The translations under genes and the position numbers were made by a program. Shown in pieces: positions 42,905 to 52,323 of a stretch of 64,000 bases of DNA. A model generated the notes under the pieces. That model was not told where the DNA came from, ran no database searches, and saw only the letters and a program-made list of their open reading frames with translations. Source of the stretch: Brachyspira pilosicoli (GTDB lineage Bacteria > Spirochaetota > Brachyspiria > Brachyspirales > Brachyspiraceae); assembly GCF_036997485.1 (NCBI RefSeq), contig NZ_JAWLPU010000003.1, positions 124,001 through 188,000 of the forward strand, given 5' to 3'. How positions within the stretch are numbered: position 1 is the stretch's first letter; the number at the start of each line of letters is the position of its first letter.

Positions 42905-44260
42905 ATGATTGATAAAAAAATTGATGTGTTTGAGAACTATCCTGTTTATAAGGCATTAATTACATTAGCACTTCCCACAATACTCGGAATGCTTGTGAAT
43001 GTGTTTTATAATATGGTTGATACATTTTTTGTAGGCAAAACAAATGACCCTAATCAGGTTGCTGCTGTTTCTTTAACTATGCCTATATATTTGGTTCTTA
43101 TGTCTTTTGGCTCTATATATGGTATAGGGGGAGCTTCATATATATCCAGATGTTTGGGTTCTAAGAATTATGATAAAGCGAAGAAGGTTTCATCTTTTGT
43201 ATTTTATGCGAGTGTTGCTACTGGTTTAGTATGTATGATAATATTTTTTGTGTTTTTAGAAAATATATTAAAATTATCTGGAGCTAGTTCTAACACTTAT
43301 GTTTTTGCTAAGGATTATTTGCTTATAGTTGCCATTGGGGCTGTATTTGTGGTTTGTCAAATGTCTATGGGGCAGGTTGTGCGTTCTGAGGGTGCTTCTA
43401 AGGAAGCTATGTTTGGAATGATGCTTGGAACGGTGATAAATATTATACTTGACCCTATAATGATACTTTATATGAATATGGGGGTTGCGGGTGCTGCTTT
43501 GGCTACTATAATAGGAAATGCTTGTTCTTTTTTCTATTATACTTTTTACATACTCAAAAAAAGCACTTTTCTATCTATAAAGATAAAAGATTTTTTAATT
43601 AGCAGCGATATATTAAGCAATGTATTTTCTATTGGTTTTCCTGTGTTTATGAACAATGTTCTCATAAGTGTGGCGAATATTTTGATTAACAATTTTGCTT
43701 CGAGGTATAATGACAACGTGGTTGCTGGGCTTGGAGTTTCTCAAAGAATATTTACGCTTGTGTTGTTGGTGTTTATAGGTTTAGGGCAGGGGGTACAGCC
43801 TTTTATAGGATATAATTTTGCTTCAAAAAATTATAAGAGAATGAATGCTTCTATAAAACTTTCTTGTTTGTTTAGTTTTATTTCTGGTGTTTTATTTTTA
43901 GTTATTGCTTTTATATTTTCTAAAGAGTTAATTAGAATTTTTATAGATAATGATGAGGTTATAGAATATGGTTCTAAGTTTTTAATAGCGGCTTATTCGG
44001 TAGCTCCTATTATAGGTTTTCAATTTGTATTTATGTCTACATTTCAGGCATTAGGAAAAGCTTTGCCGTCTTTAGTGCTTTCTATATGCAGGCAAGGGTT
44101 AGCATTTGTTCCTGCTATATACATAGGTACTAAATTTTTTGGTATAAACGGCATAATATGGTCGCAGCCTATAGCGGATATTGCTTCTATACTTTTATCA
44201 GCTATAATGTATATTTACATATATAGAAAGGTTAAAAGAAACTCGACAGGTGCTATATAA
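42905..44260 (+). CDS. MATE-family multidrug efflux transporter
   Basis: MATE pumps export cationic drugs and toxins in exchange for Na+ or H+. The start is placed at the ATG at 42905, 5 nt after GAGG (42896-42899); a TTG 15 bp earlier lies in frame. The 451 residues make about twelve helices in two similar halves: ITLALPTILGMLVNVFYNMV, DTFFVG, and in the second half VFSIGFPVFMNNVLISVANI and GLGQGVQPFIGYNFASKNY, all typical of the DinF/NorM-like bacterial branch. It is a single gene. Confidence 0.9.
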   Translation: MIDKKIDVFENYPVYKALITLALPTILGMLVNVFYNMVDTFFVGKTNDPNQVAAVSLTMPIYLVLMSFGSIYGIGGASYISRCLGSKNYDKAKKVSSFVFYASVATGLVCMIIFFVFLENILKLSGASSNTYVFAKDYLLIVAIGAVFVVCQMSMGQVVRSEGASKEAMFGMMLGTVINIILDPIMILYMNMGVAGAALATIIGNACSFFYYTFYILKKSTFLSIKIKDFLISSDILSNVFSIGFPVFMNNVLISVANILINNFASRYNDNVVAGLGVSQRIFTLVLLVFIGLGQGVQPFIGYNFASKNYKRMNASIKLSCLFSFISGVLFLVIAFIFSKELIRIFIDNDEVIEYGSKFLIAAYSVAPIIGFQFVFMSTFQALGKALPSLVLSICRQGLAFVPAIYIGTKFFGINGIIWSQPIADIASILLSAIMYIYIYRKVKRNSTGAI

Positions 44261-44303
44261 TTGTTTTTTATATAAATTTTTATATATAATCGAAAAAATA
44301 AAT

Positions 44304-44332
44304 TTGACAAAGTATATAATATTTTATATCCT
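44304..44332 (+). promoter_or_regulatory. promoter of the nucleoside operon
   Basis: TTGACA (44304-44309) is followed after 17 bp by TATCCT (44327-44332), with GAGG before the deoC start at 44355. The -35 box is consensus and the -10 is moderate. Confidence 0.55.
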
Positions 44333-44354
44333 AATATATAGAGGTATATAAAAA

Positions 44355-45005
44355 ATGGATAATCTTAATCAATTAATAGATCATACTATATTAAAAGCAG
44401 ATGCTACTATAGATGATATAAGAAAATTATGTATAGAAGCTAAGGAGCATAATTTTTATTCTGTATGTGTTAATTCAGCTTATGTTAATGTTGCATATAA
44501 TTTTGTTTTGCATTCAAATGTTAAAGTTTGCTCGGTTGTTGGTTTCCCGCTTGGGGCTATGATTAAAGAGGCTAAGGCTTATGAGGCTAAGTTTGCCATT
44601 GACAGCGGTGCTGATGAAATAGATATGGTTGCCAATATTGGTTTTTTAAAAAGCAAAAAAATAGATTTGTTTGAAAGAGACATTAAAAAAGTAAGAGATG
44701 CTTGCCATGCTGCTGTACTTAAAGTTATTATAGAAACTTGTCTTTTAACTGATGAAGAGAAAGTTTTAGCTTGCAAGATAGCTAAAGAGTTTGGGGCTGA
44801 TTTTGTTAAGACTTCTACTGGATTTTCTACAGGAGGAGCTACAGAGCATGATATTGAAATTATGAGAAAGGCTGTTGGAGATGATATAGGGGTTAAAGCT
44901 TCTGGCGGCATAAAAACTTATGAAGATGCTATAAAGATGATAAATGCAGGAGCTAATAGAATAGGTACTAGCAATGGCGTTACTATAATGAAATCTTTAA
45001 AATAA
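44355..45005 (+). CDS. deoC: deoxyribose-phosphate aldolase
   Basis: DeoC splits 2-deoxyribose-5-phosphate into glyceraldehyde-3-phosphate and acetaldehyde. The 216 residues show [49 protein letters not shown] with the proton-relay Lys, and the Schiff-base Lys in [14 protein letters not shown], then [10 protein letters not shown]. It opens a cluster with two nucleoside phosphorylases and a nucleoside-type ABC transporter, which links uptake of (deoxy)nucleosides to central metabolism. Confidence 0.95.
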   Translation: MDNLNQLIDHTILKADATIDDIRKLCIEAKEHNFYSVCVNSAYVNVAYNFVLHSNVKVCSVVGFPLGAMIKEAKAYEAKFAIDSGADEIDMVANIGFLKSKKIDLFERDIKKVRDACHAAVLKVIIETCLLTDEEKVLACKIAKEFGADFVKTSTGFSTGGATEHDIEIMRKAVGDDIGVKASGGIKTYEDAIKMINAGANRIGTSNGVTIMKSLK

Positions 45006-45049
45006 TTTTCAATATTTTTAATAAAATAAAAAATCAAGGATAATTATAA

Positions 45050-45850
45050 ATGGAATATAGAGAGCCTAAAGCATTCTATGATGAGGAAGCCTTTAATAAG
45101 GGCTTATTGCAGTATCATATAAAATTAAAAAAAGGTGATGTTGCAAGATATGTTTTACTTCCTGGCGACCCTAAAAGAGTGGAGTATATATCAAGCTTTT
45201 TAGATGATGTAGAGTTTAAAGCCGACTATAGAGAATATGTTACAGTTACTGGCAAATATAAAAATGTTCCTGTAAGTGTAACTTCAACAGGCATAGGAGG
45301 ACCTTCTGCTTCTATAGCTATGGAAGAGCTTATAAGGGTTGGAGCGGATACTTTTATACGTGTTGGTACAGGAGGCGGTCTTAGTTTAAAAGTGAAGCCC
45401 GGAGATTTAGCTATTGCTCAGGCTGCTATAAAAGACGAGGGTACTTCTTTAGAATATATACCTTTTGAATATCCTGCTATTGCTAATACAGATATAGTAT
45501 TTGCTTTAAGAGATGCGGCAAAATTACAAAATTATAATTATCATATAGGTGTTGTTCATAGCAAAGATTGTTTTTATGGTGAATTAGAACCAGAGAATTC
45601 TTTTTTTAGAGAGAGATTTGAAAATAATCTTAAATATTATACATTATGTGGGGCTATAGTTTCAGAGATGGAATGTGCGGCTCTTTTTTCTTGTGCGGCT
45701 ATTAGAAATGTGCGAGCTGGAGGAGTTATGCATGTTGTAGAAAATACTATGATGGATAGAATGGGTACGCATTTAAATTATTCTTCAAATATAGATAATA
45801 TGATTTTAACTGCATTAGAGTCTATAGTATTATTAGAAAAGAGAGGGTAA
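45050..45850 (+). CDS. udp: uridine phosphorylase-family nucleoside phosphorylase
   Basis: These enzymes split nucleosides with phosphate to give base and (deoxy)ribose-1-phosphate. The 266 residues carry LPGDPKRVEYI, the phosphate-binding IRVGTGGGLS and the ribose-binding EMECAALFS. The NP-I fold and motifs fit uridine phosphorylase, though substrate range varies. It follows deoC and is only 8 bp from a paralogue. A phosphopentomutase would be needed to link it to DeoC and is not in the window. Confidence 0.85.
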   Translation: MEYREPKAFYDEEAFNKGLLQYHIKLKKGDVARYVLLPGDPKRVEYISSFLDDVEFKADYREYVTVTGKYKNVPVSVTSTGIGGPSASIAMEELIRVGADTFIRVGTGGGLSLKVKPGDLAIAQAAIKDEGTSLEYIPFEYPAIANTDIVFALRDAAKLQNYNYHIGVVHSKDCFYGELEPENSFFRERFENNLKYYTLCGAIVSEMECAALFSCAAIRNVRAGGVMHVVENTMMDRMGTHLNYSSNIDNMILTALESIVLLEKRG

Positions 45851-45858
45851 TATATTTT

Positions 45859-46662
45859 ATGTCTAATACAAAAAATGCTTTACCGAAACCTTTTTTTAGA
45901 GAAGATGAGAATTTGGTTCATCATTTAAAACTAAAAAAGGGCGATGTTGGAAGGTATGTTATAATGCCTGGAGACCCTAAAAGATGCGTAAAGATAGCAA
46001 AAAGGTTTGATGATGCTAAGTTAGTAGCAGATTTTAGGGAATATGTTACTTATACAGGTTATATAAATGGTGTTAAAGTTTCTACTACATCTCATGGTAT
46101 AGGCGGACCTTCTACAGCTATAGCATTAGAGGAGCTTATAAAGGTGGGGGCTGATACTTTTATACGTGTCGGCACTTGCGGCGGCATGAATATGAATGTG
46201 CTTCCGGGTGATGTTGTAATAGTAAGCGGTGCTATAAAGGTTGGAGGCACTATGAGAAACTATATACCTAATGAGTTTCCTTGTGTTCCAAATATAGATG
46301 TATTAGATGCTATGATTAATGCTTCAAAAAAAATTAATATAAAAACTCATGCGGGTATTGTTCATTGTAAAGATGCTTTTTATGCACAGCATGCTCCTGA
46401 GAGTATGGCAGTTGATAAAGAGCTTTTATATAAATGGGAATCATATATAAAGGCTGGATGTTTGGCTTCAGAGATGGAGTCTGCAGCACTTTTTGCAGTT
46501 GGTGCTTCTAAGGGAGTGAGGACTGGTGCTTCTATGCTTGTACTTCATAATCAAGAGAGAATAAAAAATGGTATAGATGACCCTAAAAATTATACAGGAG
46601 AAGAGGCTATAGATTTAGTTATAGAATCTATTAAAGTTTTAATAGATAATGATAAAAAATAA
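45859..46662 (+). CDS. udp: uridine phosphorylase-family nucleoside phosphorylase, paralogue
   Basis: The 267-residue protein matches the preceding one along its length: MPGDPKRCVKIA, IRVGTCGGMN for phosphate and EMESAALFAVGA for ribose. Differences near the base site (for example TCGGMN against TGGGLS) suggest the two copies prefer different nucleosides. The gene starts 8 bp after its neighbour and has a GAGAGGG-type RBS inside that gene's end. Tandem duplication followed by specialisation is the simplest reading. Confidence 0.85.
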   Translation: MSNTKNALPKPFFREDENLVHHLKLKKGDVGRYVIMPGDPKRCVKIAKRFDDAKLVADFREYVTYTGYINGVKVSTTSHGIGGPSTAIALEELIKVGADTFIRVGTCGGMNMNVLPGDVVIVSGAIKVGGTMRNYIPNEFPCVPNIDVLDAMINASKKINIKTHAGIVHCKDAFYAQHAPESMAVDKELLYKWESYIKAGCLASEMESAALFAVGASKGVRTGASMLVLHNQERIKNGIDDPKNYTGEEAIDLVIESIKVLIDNDKK

Positions 46663-46719
46663 AGTTGGGCTTTAATTAAAAATTAAGCAATAAATATTTT
46701 ATAAAGAATAGGAGAAAAT

Positions 46720-47781
46720 ATGAAAAAACTTTTGTGTTTATTATTTATTTCTGTAATGATATTATCTTGCGGAAGCGGCGGTAAGGGTTATGAATTAGCT
46801 TTGATTACTGATGTTGGTACTATAGATGATAGATCTTTCAATCAGGGAGCTTGGGAAGGCTTGAAAAAATATGCAGAAGAGAAAAAAATTGCTCATAAAT
46901 ATTATCAGCCTGCAGAAAAATCTACAGATGCATATATTAATGCTATAGATTTAGCTGTTGCAGGCAAGGCTCAAGTTATAGTAACACCTGGATTTTTATT
47001 TGAGCCTGCTGTATATAAAGCACAAGATACTCATCCTGATGTAAAATTTATACTTTTAGACGGTGCTCCTCAAGATGGTACTTATACAGATTTTAGAATA
47101 GAACAAAATGTTTATTCTGTATTTTATGCAGAAGAGCAAGCTGGTTTCTTAGCAGGTTATGCTATAGTAAAAGAGGGTTATACTAACTTAGGTGTTATGG
47201 CTGGTATGGCTGTACCTGCTGTTATAAGATTTGGTTATGGTTTTGTACAAGGTGCTGAATATGCAGCTCAGGAATTAGGATTACCTAGCGGAACTATTAA
47301 AATGAATTATACTTATGTCGGTAACTTTAATCCTACTCCAGAAAATCAAACTCTTGCTACTTCTTGGTACCAAAGCGGTGTGCAGGTAATATTTGCCCCT
47401 GCAGGAGGCGCTGGAAATTCTGCTATGGCTGCTGCTGAACAAAATAATGGTCTTGTTATAGGTGTGGACGTTGATCAAAGTGCAGAATCTCCAACTGTTA
47501 TTACTTCTGCTGTAAAAATGCTTGGCGGTTCTGTTTATGATGCTATAGATGCTTATTATAATAATAATTTCCCTGGCGGACAATCTGTTGTTCTTGATGC
47601 CAAAGTTAATGGTATTGGACTTCCTATGGAAACTTCAAGATTTAAAAACTTTACTAAAGACGATTATGATGTCATATATCAACAATTAGTTGCTGGAAAC
47701 ATCAAACTTCTTAAAGATACTGATGCTGATTCTGTTAATAAACTTCCTCTAAATATTGTTAAAGTTAATTTTATACAATAA
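46720..47781 (+). CDS. BMP/PnrA-family nucleoside-binding lipoprotein
   Basis: A lipoprotein signal ends in VMILSCGSGG (Cys at about 17). The mature part is a BMP-family binding protein: ALITDVGTIDDRSFNQGAWE at the N-terminus, QVIVTPGFLFEPAV, the substrate loop FAPAGGAGNSAM, and VIGVDVDQSAESP. In Treponema PnrA (TmpC) and Borrelia Bmp proteins bind purine nucleosides. The adjacent ABC ATPase and permeases are of the same nucleoside-type system. A hairpin after the stop would favour high expression of this protein over the membrane parts. Confidence 0.9.
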   Translation: MKKLLCLLFISVMILSCGSGGKGYELALITDVGTIDDRSFNQGAWEGLKKYAEEKKIAHKYYQPAEKSTDAYINAIDLAVAGKAQVIVTPGFLFEPAVYKAQDTHPDVKFILLDGAPQDGTYTDFRIEQNVYSVFYAEEQAGFLAGYAIVKEGYTNLGVMAGMAVPAVIRFGYGFVQGAEYAAQELGLPSGTIKMNYTYVGNFNPTPENQTLATSWYQSGVQVIFAPAGGAGNSAMAAAEQNNGLVIGVDVDQSAESPTVITSAVKMLGGSVYDAIDAYYNNNFPGGQSVVLDAKVNGIGLPMETSRFKNFTKDDYDVIYQQLVAGNIKLLKDTDADSVNKLPLNIVKVNFIQ

Positions 47782-47802
47782 AAATAAGTTTTGATTATAA
47801 AT

Positions 47803-47827
47803 GGGATACCTTTTGATAGGGTATCCC
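47803..47827 (+). terminator. intercistronic partial terminator in the nucleoside operon
   Basis: GGGATACC (47803-47810) pairs perfectly with GGTATCCC (47820-47827), followed by TTATTTT. It lies between the binding-protein gene and the ATPase gene and probably lets part of the transcripts stop. Confidence 0.7.
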
Positions 47828-47848
47828 TTATTTTAGGAGGTAAATATT

Positions 47849-49369
47849 GTGGAATATGTAGTTGAGATGTTAGGAATTACAAAAAGGTTTAAGGGAATAG
47901 TAGCTAATGATAATATTACCATACAATTGAAAAAGGGTGAGATTCATGCTTTGCTTGGTGAAAATGGAGCGGGTAAATCTACACTAATGAGTGTGCTTTT
48001 TGGGCTTTACAAACAAGAAGAGGGCATTATTAAAGTCAATGGAAAAGAAGTTAATATTGATAATCCTAATACGGCTAATGCTTTAGGGATTGGTATGGTG
48101 CATCAGCATTTTAAGCTTGTTCATAATTTTACTGCTTTAGAAAATATTATGCTTGGGGTGGAAACTGTAAAAAATGGGGTGCTTCAAGTAGATGATGCTA
48201 GAAAAAAGGTTATGGAATTAAGTAAGACTTATGGACTTGAAATTTATCCTGATGCTATTATTAGTGATTTAACTGTTGGAATGCAGCAGAGAGTTGAAAT
48301 ATTAAAAATGCTCTATAGAGATAATGAAATACTTATCTTTGATGAGCCTACCGCAGTACTTACTCCTCATGAAATCGAAGAGCTTATGAAGATAATGAAA
48401 TCTTTAACAAAAGAAGGTAAATCTATACTCTTTATTACTCATAAATTAAATGAAATTAAAGAGGTTGCTGACAGATGTTCTGTGCTTCGTAAAGGAAAAT
48501 ATATTGGCACTATTGATGTGAAGACTACCACAAAAGAAGAGATGTCTGAGATGATGGTTGGAAGGAAGGTTGCTTTGGTAGTAGAAAAAACAGAAGCTAA
48601 ACCAAAAGATGTTATATTATCGGTTAAGGATTTGAATGTTAAATCTCCGCATAGTGAAAAAAATATAGTAAAGAATGTTTCTTTTGATGTACGTGCGGGT
48701 GAGATAGTGTGTATTGCTGGTATTGATGGAAATGGTCAAACTGAGCTTATATATGCTTTAACAGGACTTATGGATATGTCTAGCGGAAGCGTTAGTTTGA
48801 ATGGAAAGGATATTACTAATTTATCTATAAGAAAAAAGACATTAAGCGGTATAGGGCATATTCCTGAAGATAGGCATAAACATGGACTTGTGCTTGATTA
48901 TACTCTTGCTGAAAATACTATACTTCAAACTTATTTTACTGATAGATTTCAAAATAAGGGATTTTTAAAATTTAAAGAAATTGAAGATTATGCTAATGGA
49001 CTTATAAAAAGATTTGATATAAGAAGTGCAGAAGGGGCTAAAACTTTTGCAAGGAGCATGTCTGGAGGAAATCAGCAGAAAGTAATAATAGCAAGAGAGA
49101 TAGATAGAAACCCTGATTTACTTATAGCTGTTCAGCCTACGAGGGGATTAGATGTTGGAGCTATCGAATATATACATAAAGAATTGATTGCACAGAGAGA
49201 TAGCGGTAAGGCAGTGCTTCTTGTATCGTTAGAGCTTGATGAGGTTATGAATTTGAGCGACAGAATACTTGTTATATATGAAGGTGAGATTGTGGCTAAT
49301 GTATTAAATAAAGATATAACCATTAATGAGTTAGGCTTATATATGGCTGGTTCTAAAAGGAGTGCTTGA
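47849..49369 (+). CDS. nucleoside ABC transporter ATP-binding protein (two ATPase domains)
   Basis: The start is GTG at 47849, 8 nt after AGGAGG. The 506 residues contain two ABC modules as in sugar/nucleoside CUT2-like systems: the first with Walker A GENGAGKST and a signature that is degenerate (LTVGMQQRVEI), the second with a degenerate Walker A (GIDGNGQTE) and signature MSGGNQQK. The second module's Walker B reads LLIAVQPTRGLDVGA with Gln in the place of the Asp/Glu, typical of this family. It partners with the two permeases downstream; its end overlaps the next start by 4 bp. Confidence 0.9.
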   Translation: MEYVVEMLGITKRFKGIVANDNITIQLKKGEIHALLGENGAGKSTLMSVLFGLYKQEEGIIKVNGKEVNIDNPNTANALGIGMVHQHFKLVHNFTALENIMLGVETVKNGVLQVDDARKKVMELSKTYGLEIYPDAIISDLTVGMQQRVEILKMLYRDNEILIFDEPTAVLTPHEIEELMKIMKSLTKEGKSILFITHKLNEIKEVADRCSVLRKGKYIGTIDVKTTTKEEMSEMMVGRKVALVVEKTEAKPKDVILSVKDLNVKSPHSEKNIVKNVSFDVRAGEIVCIAGIDGNGQTELIYALTGLMDMSSGSVSLNGKDITNLSIRKKTLSGIGHIPEDRHKHGLVLDYTLAENTILQTYFTDRFQNKGFLKFKEIEDYANGLIKRFDIRSAEGAKTFARSMSGGNQQKVIIAREIDRNPDLLIAVQPTRGLDVGAIEYIHKELIAQRDSGKAVLLVSLELDEVMNLSDRILVIYEGEIVANVLNKDITINELGLYMAGSKRSA

Positions 49370-50496
49370 TGAGTAGTAACAATAATTTAAAAGATAAGTT
49401 GGCAAATATTTTAGAGAAAGAAGGATTTATAAATGTATTTTCTTCTTTTCTTGCCATTATTATAGGTTTACTTTTAGGGCTTATAATACTTCTTGTAAGC
49501 AATGCAGGCGATGCTTTTCCTGCTTTTATGACTATACTTTCAGGCGGTTTCTCAGGCGGTATGAGAGGAATAGGGCAAGTTATATATACAGCAACTCCTT
49601 TAATATTAACAGGGCTTTCAGTTGGTTTTGCTTTTAAAAATGGACTTTTTAATATAGGAGCTTCCGGTCAATTTATTATAGGGGCTTATGCTGCAGTGTT
49701 GGTTGCAATTAAATGCACGTTTTTTCCTCCTGCAATTCATTGGGTTGTTGCTTTGCTTGCTTCATTTATAGCTGGAGGTTTATGGGCTTATTTGCCTGGA
49801 CTTCTTAAAGCAAGATTTAATGTTAATGAAGTTATTTCAAGCATAATGATGAATTATATTGGTATGTATCTTGCTAATTATTTAGTTACTTTAACTGTTT
49901 ATGATATGCTAAAAAATCAATCGCAAAATATTCCTCCTTCAGCTACATTACCTGGAATGGGATTAGATATAATATTTAGAGGTTCTAGTGCAAATGGCGG
50001 TTTTTTTGTTGCTGTGATAGTTGTTATTATAGTTTATATAATACTTTCTAAAACTACATTTGGTTTTGAGCTTAAAGCTTGCGGATTAAATAAAGATGCG
50101 AGCAGATATGCAGGAATAAATGAAAAAAGAAATATCATACTTTCTATGGTAATTGCCGGTGCTTTAGCTGGACTTGGTGGCGGGCTTCTTTATTTATCTG
50201 GTATTGGCAAACATATTGAGGTTGTTGATGTGCTTGCTGAAGAGGGATTTATGGGCATACCTATTGCATTGCTTGGGCTTTCTCACCCTATAGGTGTTTT
50301 AATTGCTGGGCTTTTTATTGCTCATATCACAGTGGGCGGATTTTATATGCAGGTTTATGATTTTACACCTGAGATAATAGAGATGATTATTGCTTCTATC
50401 ATTTATTTTAGTGCTTTTGCTTTGCTTTTCAAATCTATTGTTGGATTTATATCTAAAAAGATAAACAAAAATAGAGAAACAAATGCTAATGATTAA
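49366..50496 (+). CDS. nucleoside ABC transporter permease 1
   Basis: The 376-residue membrane protein belongs to the BPD_transp_2 family: IGASGQFIIGAYAAVL, FNVNEVISSIMMNYIGMYLA and GLNKDASRYAGINEKRNI are characteristic of the NupP/YufP-type permease. It has about ten helices and an N-terminal cytoplasmic stretch. The ATG overlaps the ATPase stop, indicating translational coupling. It forms a heterodimer with the next gene product. Confidence 0.88.
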   Translation: MMSSNNNLKDKLANILEKEGFINVFSSFLAIIIGLLLGLIILLVSNAGDAFPAFMTILSGGFSGGMRGIGQVIYTATPLILTGLSVGFAFKNGLFNIGASGQFIIGAYAAVLVAIKCTFFPPAIHWVVALLASFIAGGLWAYLPGLLKARFNVNEVISSIMMNYIGMYLANYLVTLTVYDMLKNQSQNIPPSATLPGMGLDIIFRGSSANGGFFVAVIVVIIVYIILSKTTFGFELKACGLNKDASRYAGINEKRNIILSMVIAGALAGLGGGLLYLSGIGKHIEVVDVLAEEGFMGIPIALLGLSHPIGVLIAGLFIAHITVGGFYMQVYDFTPEIIEMIIASIIYFSAFALLFKSIVGFISKKINKNRETNAND

Positions 50497-50540
50497 ATGC
50501 AATTAGTAAAAGATAAATAAAATAAAAAAAGGAGTTTTCA

Positions 50541-51494
50541 ATGGATACAATTTATTTTTTAGTGCAGCAGACTATGTTTTTTTCTATTCCTCTTTTACTT
50601 GTTGCTTTGGGGGGAATGTTTTCTGAGAGGAGCGGAGTTGTTAATATTGCTCTTGAGGGTATTATGATAATAGGAGCTTTTGCGGGAATATTTTTTATAA
50701 GCAGGCTTGGAGCAAATTTCCCTCCTACTGTTACATTGTTTTTGGCTATGATTATATCAGCTTTAGCAGGAATTATATTTTCACTTTTTCATGCTTATGC
50801 TGCTATTAATATGAGTGCCGATCAAGTTATTAGCGGTACGGCGTTAAATATATTTGCACCTGCTTTTGCTATATATGTTACAAGAGCTATTCAAACTGTT
50901 CAGCAAATAAGTTTTGTTAATAATTTTAGAATAGAGTCTGTACCTATACTTGGAAGTATTCCTATTATTGGTAATTTACTATTTAAGAATACTTATATAA
51001 CAACTTATATAGGTTTTGTTATACTTGCCTTATCTTGGTTTATGCTTTATAAAACAAGATTTGGTCTTAGACTTAGAAGCTGCGGAGAACATCCTCAAGC
51101 TGCAGATTCTGTGGGTATTAATGTTTATAAGATAAGATATATTGGAGTGGCTATTTCTGGTGCTTTGGGCGGACTTGGAGGATTAGTATTTGTTATACCT
51201 ACTTCTACAAACTTTAATGCCACTGTTGCTGGATATGGATTTTTAGCTTTGGCTGTATTAATATTCGGTCAATGGAAGCCTATCAAGATACTTTATGCTG
51301 CTTTTTTCTTTGGGCTTATGAAAACACTTGCTTCAGCATATTCTGGTATACCTTTGCTTGCTAATTTGCCTATATCAAATAGTATTTATAAAATGATACC
51401 TTATATTGCTACTTTAATTGTACTTTCATTTACCTCTAAAACTTCTCAAGCCCCTAAAGCTTCTGGTATACCTTATGATAAGAGTATGCGTTAA
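50541..51494 (+). CDS. nucleoside ABC transporter permease 2
   Basis: The 317 residues form about nine helices; GVVNIALEGIMIIGAFAGIF, NMSADQVISGTALNIFAPAF and CGEHPQAADSVGINVYKIRY are typical of the NupQ/YufQ-type permease. AAGGAG is the RBS. The same operon supplies binding protein, ATPase and first permease, so a full importer is encoded here. The HAD genes begin 44 bp later and may be read through. Confidence 0.88.
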   Translation: MDTIYFLVQQTMFFSIPLLLVALGGMFSERSGVVNIALEGIMIIGAFAGIFFISRLGANFPPTVTLFLAMIISALAGIIFSLFHAYAAINMSADQVISGTALNIFAPAFAIYVTRAIQTVQQISFVNNFRIESVPILGSIPIIGNLLFKNTYITTYIGFVILALSWFMLYKTRFGLRLRSCGEHPQAADSVGINVYKIRYIGVAISGALGGLGGLVFVIPTSTNFNATVAGYGFLALAVLIFGQWKPIKILYAAFFFGLMKTLASAYSGIPLLANLPISNSIYKMIPYIATLIVLSFTSKTSQAPKASGIPYDKSMR

Positions 51495-51538
51495 AAAAGA
51501 TGCTTGAATTAGATTGTTTTTATGGTATTATATAAAGC

Positions 51539-52321
51539 ATGCATGATATAAAATTAATAGTTACCGATTTAGACGGAACTCTTCTTAATAATAATAGCGA
51601 AATAAGCGATTATAATAGAGATGTTCTTAAACATTGCATTAATAATGGTATAGAACTTGTATTTGCAAGCGGAAGACCTTTTGATGGTCTTAAGAGATAT
51701 AGTAAATATTTAGATAATAATAATTATTCTATAGTTTGTAATGGTTCTGTTATTACAGACAATGAAGGCAATATTGTATATAATGAAGTTATTAAAGAAA
51801 AAGATGTTTTTTATTTAATGGATATTGCTAAAAGTTATGATGTTTATTTGCATGTTTATAATGGCAATCAGTATATAGTTTCTGAAGAAGATATGTATTT
51901 CAAAAATTATGCTCAAAAAGAAAATATTACTGATGTTGTTGTAGGATTTGATTCTATTGATAATTATAATTTTAGTAAGATGCTTTTTATTGGAGAGAAT
52001 AATGTGCTTTCTAATATGGAAACTCATATAAGAGATAATCTTGATGTTCATACTTCATTTTCGCATCCTAATTTTTTAGAGGTTTTAGCTTATGGTATAA
52101 ATAAAGGAAGTGCTTTGAAATGGTTGTGTGATAAGAAGGGTATTGATAGAAAGAATGTTATTGCTTTTGGAGATAACTATAACGATATAGAGATGATTGA
52201 GTTTGCAGGTATTGGAGTTGCTATGGAAAATGCTGAGGATATTTTAAAGCAAAGAGCTGATTATGTTGCTTTATCTAATGAAGATGATGGATTAGGAAAA
52301 TTTTTGGAGGAAGTTATTTAA
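51539..52321 (+). CDS. Cof-type HAD-superfamily phosphatase
   Basis: The 260-residue protein has HAD motif I VTDLDGTLL (8-16), motif II FASGRP, motif III Lys in KGSALKWLC-like NKGSALKWL and motif IV FGDNYNDIEMI, with the Cof-type C2 cap between. Such enzymes dephosphorylate sugar phosphates, nucleotides or FMN-like compounds. No RBS is evident; the start codon (ATG 51539) follows an AT-rich leader. The adjacent gene is a paralogue with a nearly identical C-terminal part. Confidence 0.85.
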   Translation: MHDIKLIVTDLDGTLLNNNSEISDYNRDVLKHCINNGIELVFASGRPFDGLKRYSKYLDNNNYSIVCNGSVITDNEGNIVYNEVIKEKDVFYLMDIAKSYDVYLHVYNGNQYIVSEEDMYFKNYAQKENITDVVVGFDSIDNYNFSKMLFIGENNVLSNMETHIRDNLDVHTSFSHPNFLEVLAYGINKGSALKWLCDKKGIDRKNVIAFGDNYNDIEMIEFAGIGVAMENAEDILKQRADYVALSNEDDGLGKFLEEVI

Positions 52322-52323
52322 TT

